Part shown: positions 55,068 through 64,000 of the stretch, piece after piece
Position numbering within the stretch: the stretch's first letter is position 1
How the letters are laid out: each line of letters starts with the position of its first letter
Assembly: GCF_029633865.1 (NCBI RefSeq)
Contig: NC_079213.1
Span: 109,478,582 to 109,542,581, forward strand
Length of the DNA stretch: 64,000 bases
Source of the DNA: Lampris incognitus
Taxonomy: Eukaryota > Chordata > Actinopteri > Lampriformes > Lampridae
Direction: 5' to 3'
Notes under the pieces: model-generated
Told to the model about the DNA's origin: nothing
Database searches by the model: none
The model's input: the letters and a program-made list of their open reading frames with translations, nothing else
Translations under genes and position numbers: made by a program

Positions 55068-55077
55068 ATTTGGTGAT

Positions 55078-56965
55078 ATTTTAGTAAACTATAAGGCAGG
55101 GCGCAAGAACGGATCGTCTTTGTCAGTTCATTCGTACCAAGCAGAACCAACATTTCAATGTTTCTGTTCCTGTGTTTCGCCCCCAACATGATGCTCCTAA
55201 ACCGATTATAGTGAAATAAAATACCGGTTAATACATTTCTTTAAAAAAAATATATGTATAGAAATCAGGGAAAAATAAGTAAAATGCAAAATATTAACAT
55301 TGATACGTTTGCAAGATAGTTAAACACATTAAATTCTGTGTCACGCCGTTAATGTGAATCATCGGAATAACGCCATACAAATACGGGATAATCGCACGGA
55401 GCGGAGTGTAATCCCACTTATGCCCTGATCATCATTTCAAGGAATTAAAATAAAAAGCATTCTCTTGTTTTCTGTTGAACTCTTCGGACTCAGAGTTAAA
55501 AGATTATGGAGCGAAAGTTAGCTGCCAAGCTAGTTCTGGCGGCTCACAGTGCTTTGCTACTGATTTAGCGTGTTGCCATGGTTACACAGCAAGTTTGTGG
55601 CCGGTGCAAGAATTTAGAGGAGTGATTAAACGTGAGCTGAACCACGTGTGCATTATACAGTTTGAATGCACACTCTTCAGCCAGTAAGTCGCCTTACGTT
55701 ATGCAAGCCGGCCTTTGAGCTACTGTGGCTATGAACGCACTGTAATATACACTAAAACCTGGAATTTAGAAGGATTGCCAAATAATGGATATTTCAGGTT
55801 TAAAAGCATGACTATGAGCTTTTGTTGTTCCTCAGGTAACTGCAGCTTGGTTTTAATGAATATACTTTAGTTGGACTTTGAGCAACCTTCCTTTTTAGGG
55901 GTGGGTCGAACAACCTACCCAACCTCCCTTGACTACACCCATGCATTATTATATGTACATCATAACTGACTTTATATAACATGACAGCCACAGAGGGAAG
56001 AAATAAATGTGTGCAAATTGCACATAAGAAACCATTTTAATGGTCCCTTTTTTCCTCTGAATTTACATCAAAGCGAATGTCATCGAAGCCTTACTCAATT
56101 ACAGCAAAGAATGGGCAAAACACCCACCCCGCCTCATTAATGACTAAGACGCAATATAGACCCCACATCGGCCTTCACTCTTGCACACAGTCAGGCACCT
56201 CCATTGACAAGGGCATTTCTTGATAACTATTAAAAAAAGCACTCGCATGTTGTCACATTTCCTGGTTCAGCATATCAGCGGAACGACACCTGCACTACAG
56301 GAATAGAGTAGATAAGGTTATGGGCCACCTAAAGTAGTTGGAGACATAAAGAAATTAATTTAGTGGCCCCTTGGCAGTGCCAACAGGAGAGTCAACTCTT
56401 TAAATATTGTACAGCATAGAAACACAGGTTACTGAATAATTAATTGGAGCTCTGTCTTTGGCAGAAATAGTTTGAAGGCAAATCATTTGTGCTACCTGGT
56501 AAGCAATAGCATATTTGCCAGAGGAAAAAAAATAATGTCAGCTTGGTGATTGATGTCCCTTGGCTACCAGATTGGAAGCAGTGCCACTGTGTGTTAATAT
56601 CATGTGGCATTTCCAAGATAGGTGACATCCCAAGCTGTCTTTTTGAAAACCGACATATTCATATTTTGCCACCATTAATTATTAGTCAGCAGTGTATCAG
56701 AGTTATGCACATGAGCTGGCAGAAGGATAGCAAAGAGATTATGATCTGGCTCTCTCTGCCTTAAAATAAGAGACACAAGGACAAAGGACACCCAAAAAAA
56801 AAAAAAAAAAACGAGGCTATGTCCACAATGAAGTCATACATTATATATACACTATACAGCATGCGATAATGCAACCATGTAAGGTGCATATGGGTGTGTC
56901 ATCTGTTTAGCCACCCGACTGCCTGTCGAAGGAAAGTATTACTGAGATGGGTGGTGTGTGATTTA
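55078..56965. other. Non-coding spacer
   Basis: Short A-runs lie near 56796-56811. No gene or dispersed repeat was recognised. Confidence 0.45.
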
Positions 56966-59515
56966 ATGCTCCGGTAACATTCTTTTTAGAAGGAAGGAGC
57001 GAGAGCAGAACATGAACGGGGTGGCTGGTGTCCTTAATGATGTTTTTGGGCTTTCCTTTTGCAGCGAGTGGTGTAAATATTGCAAAGATGTGGTAGTTCC
57101 ATGCCAGTGATCTTTACTGCTGTCTTTATAGTCCTTTGAAGAAGTCTGCAGCCCAGAGCAGTCAGGTTGCCAAACCAGTGTGATATAGCTTGTCAAAACA
57201 ATCTTGATGGTACTGCAATAAAAGTTCATAAGAGTTTTAGTACTCATACCAAAAACTCTTGAGACAGCTCAGAAAATACAGTCTCTGCTTTGCCTTCTTG
57301 AGGATGCAATTGGTGTTGAGAGACTATGTGAGAGTATCTGTGATGTGTAAACCGAGAAATCTAAAACTGTACACAGTTTCAACAGATGACCCATTGATGG
57401 AAATAGGAATGTGATTTCCGCTGATATTTCTAAAGTCAACAATGATTTATTTTTTCTTACTGACATTTAGAGAGGTTGTTATTTTGTCACCTTATGGTTA
57501 AATCTTCCAATTCCCTCCTATAGGCCCTCTCAACACTGATGCTTATTAGTCCAGTTACTGTGCAAATTTAATGATACTGTTATCATATTTGGCAATGCAG
57601 TGGTGTGTAAACAGACTCTACAATAGGGGACTCAGATAGTATCCCTGAGGTGCACCAGTCCTAAGAACTAATGTGGATGAGTATGTTTTACTTCTTCTTA
57701 CAGTCGGGGGCCTGCCTGTCAGGAAATCATATAGCCAACTACAGATAGAGTTACCCAGACCAAGACCTCTGAGTTTCAACACCAGTTTGGATGGTACAAT
57801 TGTATTAAAAGCAGAGCTGTAATCATTAAAATAAAACAACATTCTTACATAGCAGTATGCAGAGCAAGTGAGATAGCATCATCTACAGATCTATTGGAAC
57901 AATAGGCAAATTGTAAAGGGTCAAGGGTAGCGGGAATGTTATATTTTATATATGATATAACCAATTTTCCAGGCACTTCATAATAACAGAGGTCAAAGCA
58001 ACAGGTCAGTAATCATTAAGGCAAGAGACAGGAGTTTTCTTAGGTACAAGCACAATGGTGGTTTTCTTAAAACACATTGGAACCACACACAATCACAGGG
58101 ACAGGTAAAAAAAAGGCAGTAAAAACCTGAGATAGCTGAGTGGAGCATGCCTTGAGGACATGGGAAGGGATGCCGTCTGGGCCAGCAGCTTTACGAGCCT
58201 TAACCCTTTTAAAAGTTTTTCTCATATCAGCCTCTGTCACCTGTAGAGCGACATCATCGGGTGGACACTGCGCTGCTGTCACTGGGTCCACGTTGTCAGC
58301 TTCAAAGTGGGCATAGAAGTTGTTAAACTCATCTGGGACAGAGAGGCAGGGGTGTTGATAGCCACACTGGGTTTAGATTTATAGTCCGTAATTGCCTGTA
58401 GCCCCTCTACATGTGCCGTGACTCACAGCCACTGTAGTCATTTTCCAGTTTGTCCCTATATTGTCTTTTAGTAGCTTTGATAGCACTCCTTAAGTCATAC
58501 CTGGATTTTCTGTAGCATTACTTGTCCCCTGATTTAAAAGCAGTGGTATGCTCCCTCAGCCTCAGGCAAATGTTGCTGTTGATCCAGGGCTTCTGGTTGG
58601 GTAGGAGTAAATAGACCATACTGGCATACAGTTATCCACGCCGAATCTAACATAGCCAGTGACCAATTCAGCATACTCATTAAACTTGAGGCTGAGTCCT
58701 TAAAGATTGACCAGAGTCTCGAGTTCTTAAAACATCACTGAAGTTTGGATTCGTGTTTTGTAGTCCAGCACTGTACTGTCCTCACAGTGGGCTGCATGCA
58801 CTTCCCTTTCTGCTTGTTGGCAGGAAGCAAGAGCACAGACAGGTAGTCAGATTTCCTAAAGAAGGTTGTGGGATAGACTTGTGAGCTGCCTTGAATGTGG
58901 CGTAACAGTGGTCGAGAGTCTTATTAAATCTGGTTGGGAATGTGACATGTTGGTAAAATTTTGGTAGTACAGATTTCAGGTTACAGTGATTAAATTCCCC
59001 CACCACAATTGAAATGGCCTCAGGGTGCCAGTTCTCCTGGCTGCTAATGGCTCCATACAGTTCGTCCAGCACCACTGCAGCAATGGCTTGCGGCGGTATG
59101 TAGATAGCAATTAACAACATGTAGGGTAATTCCCTTGGGAGATAGAATGGTCTGCACTTTATTATTAGTTGTTCTAACACTGGCGAACAGGACTGAAAGA
59201 CTATTTCCACCTCAGTGCACTGTGAATTGTTAACAAATAAAGCATACACCTAACACCCTTACCTTACCAGTAGTTGTCGTGGAACAGTCTATGTGGTTCA
59301 CAGAAAAAATCCTCTGGTTGTATTACCCTGTCAGGTGTATTAGGGTACAGCCAAGTCTCTGTAAAGCAGAACACACAACAGTCCTTCATTTCCACTTTGA
59401 GAGAGCTTATTCTGCAATGAAGTTCATCCTGCTTGTTGCCAAGGGACTGGACATTACATTAGCTTTTGTGAGGACATGTGTGTGCCCACCAAAACCTTCT
59501 GTACCTTTAAAACAA
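56966..59515 (-). pseudogene. Decayed L2/CR1-like LINE: endonuclease, reverse transcriptase and C-terminal region
   Basis: Reading down the minus strand: an endonuclease N-terminal part (CFTETWLYPNTP) lies near 59350. The endonuclease continues at 59249-58782 (YIPPQA, GEFNHCNLKSVLPKF), with the usual GDFN changed to GEFN. The reverse-transcriptase entry follows at 58291-58067 (KAAGPDGIPSHVLKAC), then the palm at 57842-57618 ([16 protein letters not shown]). The FADD box is destroyed by a stop, SFRFLGLHITDTLT lies near 57340, and a C-terminal block follows to 56966. Many stops and frameshifts make it inactive. No target duplication was found. Confidence 0.88.
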
Positions 59516-61640
59516 TAAGCCCTGGTTCACAGCTAAACTCAGGCAGCTTTGTCAGAACAAAGACGAAGCCTACAGGAGTGGAGATATGATCCGGTATAAC
59601 AAAGCCAGAATACACCCTCAAATGAAATCAGAGTGGCAAAAAGGTGCTACTCTGAAAAGTAAAAAAAAAACAGGTTATTTGCCAACGTCCCATCATCAGT
59701 CTGGAGTGGTTTGAAAGACATTACCAACTACAGGAGACCATCCCTCCACACTGTAGGGAACCATCAACTGGCTGACGACCTAAATGGGTTTTACTACAGG
59801 TTTGAAACGCAAACTTTCACACCCCTCACCAGCCACAATACACAACCAACTGCACTCCCTGACAGTCGCTCTCACCTCCCTATTGAACCCCACCCACACT
59901 CAGGATCTATGTTGAGGACATGCACCAGTTCTTTCAGAGACAGAAGACCGGGAAGGCACCGGCCCCGGATTGCGTGTCACCCTCCTATCTTAAAGTCTGT
60001 GCTGACCAGCTGGCCCCCATTTTCACATTGATGTTCAACGGATCACTGGAGCTGTGTGACGTCCCCTCCTGCTTCAAGAGCTCCACTATCATCCCGGTCC
60101 CCAAGAAACCCTGTATCACAGGGCCATTGCCTTAATGTCTGTGATCATGAAATCCTTTGAGAGACTGGTGTTGGCCCACCTGAAGGAAATCACAGGCCTC
60201 GTGCTGAATCCCCTGCAGTTTGCCTACCGAGCAAACGGATCAGTGGAGAATGCAGTCAACATGGGATTGCACTACATCTTCCAACACTTAAGACTCCCCA
60301 AGGACATATGCAAGGGTCCTGTTTGTGGACTTCAGCTCAGCATTCAACACCATCGTCCCAGATATCCACCACTCCAAACTCACCTGGCTCACTGTTCCAG
60401 CCCCCATCTGCCAGTGGATTAAAAAATTTCCTGACAGACAGGAGGGAGCTGGTGAGGCTGGGGAAAAAATCACATCCAGCACCTGGACAATCAGCACTGG
60501 CATCCCCCAGGGATGTGTGTTCTCCCCTCTACCCTTCTCCCTCTACACAAATGACTGCACCTCACATGACCCGTCTGTTAAACTCCTGAAGTTTGCAGAC
60601 GACACAACCATCACTGGCCTTATCCAGGATGGTGACAAGTCTGCATATAGACAGGAGGTTGATCAGCTGGCCCTCTGGTGCTGCCACAACAACCTGGAGC
60701 TGAACACGGTCAAAACTGCAAAATTGTGGAGGTCACAGTGGACTTCAGCAGGAGCCCCCCAACATTGCCCCCCTCACCATACTCAACAGCACAGTGTCTA
60801 CGGTGAAAACCTACAGATTTTTTTGGGTTCCACAATCTCCCAGGACCTAAGGTGGGTATCAAACATAGACACGATCATCAAAAAGGCCCAGCAGAGGATG
60901 TACTTTCTCCGTCAGCTCTAGAAATTCAACCTACCTCAGGAACTGTTGATTCAGTTCTACACTGCAATAATCCAGTCTGTCCTCTGCACATCCATCATTG
61001 CCTGGTTTGGTTAAGCCACCAAACAGGACAGGCACAGACTACAACAGACAGTTAGGTCTATAGAGAAAATAATTGGTGCCAACGTGCCTTCCATTCAGGA
61101 CTTATACACCTCCAGTCTCAGGAAATAGGCAGACAACATCACTGCAGACCCATCACACCCTCGTCACAACCTGTTCCAACTCCTCGCCTCTGGCAGGTGC
61201 TACAGAGCACTGTACCCCAAAACAACCAGATATGGAAAACAGTTTCTTTCTGTGGGCTATCATTCAAATGAATGCTTAACACTGTCAAATAAATCCAGCC
61301 ATTTTGTATACAGTACTGTACGTTGTATATAAACTGGTATGCTCCATCATGTCATGTCATGTCATGTCATGTCATGTCATGTCATGTCATGTCATGTCTA
61401 CCTCAGGCATGTAAGTAACCTGCTAACATCTATTTCAGCATCCCTGATATATTCTTTGCACCATTGCACTTTATCACCTCTGATTTTGCCTGTATAAGTC
61501 AATCCTTGTGTATATATCTGAAGACTGTTGTGTTGTAGTGTTGTTATTCTATATTAAGTACATTGAGAGAGCCGCGGAACCAGAGTCAAATTCCATGTAA
61601 GTGCAAACCTACATGGCCAATAAACTTGATTATGATTAGA
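59516..61640 (+). pseudogene. L2-like LINE, 5' truncated, with complete 3' end
   Basis: The element enters at PWFTAKLRQLCQNKDEAYRS (about 59519). It continues with KAPAPDCVSPSYLK (about 59955), SFERLVLAHLKEITG (about 60153), [10 protein letters not shown] (about 60331), TGIPQGCVFSP and the catalytic FADDTT at 60592. FLGSTIS (about 60823) and QMNA near 61270 follow. Several frameshifts and stops break the frame, and the endonuclease is absent. The 3' UTR ends AAACCTACATGGCCAATAAA with a GATTATGATT tail. The same 3' end occurs in the fragments at 16.9 and 19.6 kb. Confidence 0.9.
61346..61398. repeat. (CATGT)n pentanucleotide microsatellite in the LINE 3' UTR
   Basis: About ten tandem CATGT units lie where the 19.6-kb LINE fragment has a single CATGCC, so the array grew after insertion or in this lineage. 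Confidence 0.95.
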
Positions 61641-64000
61641 CAGCAGTATGCTGGGAATTGGGGACTGGGTAGGACACTGTAATAGCCTCACCAGGGCGCC
61701 ACCTCGTTTACCTCACATCCGACAGCGCTGCCTGTGGCCATTACTCCATGGTGGTACCTGTTTGTTGCAGGGAATCTCTCTCTCGGCAAGTCCCTCAGCT
61801 TCCAGCTGTTGAGAATGTCTAATCTTATGTCCAGTAAAGTCTGGCAATCATCGTTAATTGTGCAACACGTTTTGTGCACCAAAAGCAACATATATGTGTC
61901 TTCTGTAAGAAGTCGGGTTGTTGTGAAGCGTCGAGTGTGTTGGTGTAATTTTCTGTGCCTGTTACGTCTCACTCTCAACCTTCACCGCTGGCTAGCAGAA
62001 ATGTGAACAGGAGAGCCGAGCACGTAAGTCTCTCCCTGCTAGTACATAGCCTCTCCAATAGCAAGTCCTATGTAGTGCCTCCTCGTTGTGACACACGGTA
62101 ACTGGGTAGACCTTGGACCCTGGCTGAACTACAAGGGACTCGGAGGAGGTCTGGCCCCTAGACGTGTGGTACGCAGGCCCACCGGTGTGTGGATATTCCC
62201 TGATGCCCATGAACCAGCCCCCAGCTATGGGTTAAATAGTGCCACCACTGCCTAGTGGACACCTCGGGAGAGGAATATTCTACGGGAGTAAACCCTACAG
62301 AAAATCAACATCTACTGTGCTGCTGGTTTTTGTTTTTCTTGCCCTTTTGTATTGTGTTTAAATCAGAGCTTACTGCTGGTGCCGTGTGTAGCTGCCGCTT
62401 CTCCCTCTTGTAGCCCCCCCTTTCCCATCCATCCCTTTATGTCTGTGTTATGTTTATCTATTGTCTTGTTTCATTGCCGTTTATATTGTAAAGTGACTTG
62501 AGTGTTAGAAAAGCGCTATATAAGATTGATTTATTATCATTAGATAACACAAAAACAAACAACAAAGCGAGAGTAGCATGTAGCGAGTTGCCCTAGTACG
62601 CTGCCATCTTCGATATCCTGTGATGGATTCATTGTAAAAAGGCAGATAATTTATATTTTCCAAATAATAGCCTTGAATTTAACTAATTGAATAGTTTACA
62701 TAGTTTAATCAGTGTCGGCCATTGACATCAATAGGTAACAATTGGTGCAGTGCGGCATCTTACATATAATCATCTTACCTGAATAAGCTGCATGACTATT
62801 GCCCTAAAATGTTACCCAATATTCCCCTGGCTTGAACCAAAAAAAAAAAAAAAAAAAAGCAGTCAGGGATCAGTGAAATCTTTTTTATCTGATTCCTGAT
62901 ATTTGTGGGAGTTAAAGGCTGGCACAAAACAATAAAACACCAGGACAACAATGTCTACCACACCCGGTGGACTTTCAACTTTGGATAAAAATGGCTGTTT
63001 GTCAGCTTTAACACATACACTGCAAATCAGATGCTTCCAATGGGCAGTGACCTTTAATGCTCTGGGACGCACACTGTTTTTGTCTTTCTTCCTTTGATAC
63101 ATACCTGTACAAGGAAGACGATGCAGAGATGTTTTCACCTACACATCATTTTTATAACCATAGACATGGGTGTCAAATATACTAACTCTATAAGCAATAT
63201 GGAAATAAGCTATTTGCATGCAAACAGTGCATTTTTGATGTGCAATAGAACATCTCCGCAACATCTTTGTAGTACATAAATTTTGTTAAATTGACTCGGT
63301 GTTAGTTCTTGCCATTTTTGTTCTCCTTTATCTGTTGTTTCACCCACACTTTTTTGTGTGATTGAGAACTTTGGGCGTGTGTGTCCGTACTTGCTCTACC
63401 AGTGTCTGAAGAATCATGTTCACTAAGATGGGCAAGGGGAAGAGGGAAACAATAGGAAACCCCCTGATTTATACACTCTTTAACCAACATTCTCTACATC
63501 ATTCAATTTCCATTTTGTGAAAGAAAGGCAATTTTACTCAAAATGTACTGGTAATTTATGTCTAAACTGAACAATCTTACTGATCAGCACGAGCAAAGGT
63601 GCGATCAATCATTCCGGTTCCAGTTGCCTGCTGCGGTTTGTTTGTTTGTGGCTCTACCTTCTTTTTAACTTTTAACAACTTTTAGTAAATCCTTGAGACC
63701 TTTGGATTATTTTAATCGACTTTATGGTTAGCCTGTTTTATGGATTTTTACCTGATCATCGATTACTGCACTGACTCCCTGTACTCCTGGTGAGAATCGT
63801 GAGGACTCACCCTTCAGCTGATGGAGCTAATGGCTAATCGGAGTTAACTTTCTTTTCTGTGATCACTTATCAACCGGTTTAATATTATTATGCCCTACGA
63901 CGACTGCCTAAAAACAACAGATGACATTTCTAACCTCAAGGCTAATATCTGATGGCTCTCAGATGAACTGCAAAAAAAAGGACTCTTTTATCCAATTTTA
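61641..64000. other. Non-coding, no recognisable feature
   Basis: An A-run lies at 62840-62858. Short open frames resemble nothing I know. GCGCTATATAAGATTGATTTATTATCAT near 62513 looks like a retroposon 3' end, but I could not define an element. Confidence 0.45.

Noticed and set aside
56966..61640. One LINE inverted by twin priming
   Set aside because: The two halves overlap in the reverse-transcriptase region with different sequences, so they are two elements.
1..64000. cdc73 exons, CRISPR arrays, rRNA and bacterial operons
   Set aside because: No cdc73 peptide block was recognised in any frame I read. No direct-repeat array with unique spacers or rRNA-like sequence was seen, and the composition is clearly that of an animal genome.

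Overview
This 64 kb window looks like nuclear DNA of a ray-finned fish, probably a percomorph-type teleost. It has long stretches without open frames, many CA/GT, TA and CT microsatellites, and several copies each of two tRNA-headed SINE families of the kind found in teleosts. It also carries L2-like and RTE-like LINE remnants and many short non-autonomous DNA transposons. The species cannot be told from the sequence.

One protein-coding gene is certain: b3galt2 (beta-1,3-galactosyltransferase 2) on the minus strand at 39420-40730. Its reading frame is a single intact 436-codon exon. A strong splice acceptor at 41085-41086 marks where the 5' leader joins an upstream exon. In human, B3GALT2 lies inside an intron of CDC73 on the opposite strand. 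If that holds here, most or all of the window may be cdc73 intron, but I saw no cdc73 exon. A CpG-rich stretch at 3000-4060 may be the promoter and first exon of another gene (weak).

Region by region: 1-5 kb holds a hAT MITE, the CpG-rich stretch and a solo LTR split by another hAT MITE. 5-9 kb holds an uninterrupted solo LTR, a perfect 24-bp hairpin and an internally deleted Gypsy-type element. 10-17 kb holds SINE pieces and a retroposon-like unit with a 192-bp minisatellite. 16-32 kb is a dense mosaic of SINEs, LINE 3' ends and MITEs, ending in a miniature LTR element nested in a SINE. 34-38 kb holds a paired repeat split by a hAT element, plus SINEs. 39-41 kb is b3galt2. 43-50 kb holds three Mutator-like MITEs, a second miniature LTR element and a second copy of the 4.2 kb hAT MITE. 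51-55 kb holds a long CT tract, a pyrimidine-rich candidate promoter and a tRNA-headed retroposon with a 10-bp target duplication. 57-61.6 kb holds two LINEs head to head. The rest shows no recognisable feature.

The most unusual signal is one LTR family at four loci (4.1, 5.8, 31.9 and 47.2 kb). Its LTRs are only about 135-151 bp. Each LTR begins TGT/TAT, ends ACA/ATA, and contains a tRNA-like A box and B box about 31-33 bp apart in the direction of transcription. Two loci keep both LTRs around a roughly 90-117 bp interior with a leucine-tRNA primer-binding site and a purine-rich tract. They are therefore TRIM-like elements whose LTRs appear to carry a Pol III promoter, analogous to plant Cassandra elements with 5S sequence. 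The decayed Gypsy element at 7.2-8.2 kb has the same primer-site layout and may be related to its helper.
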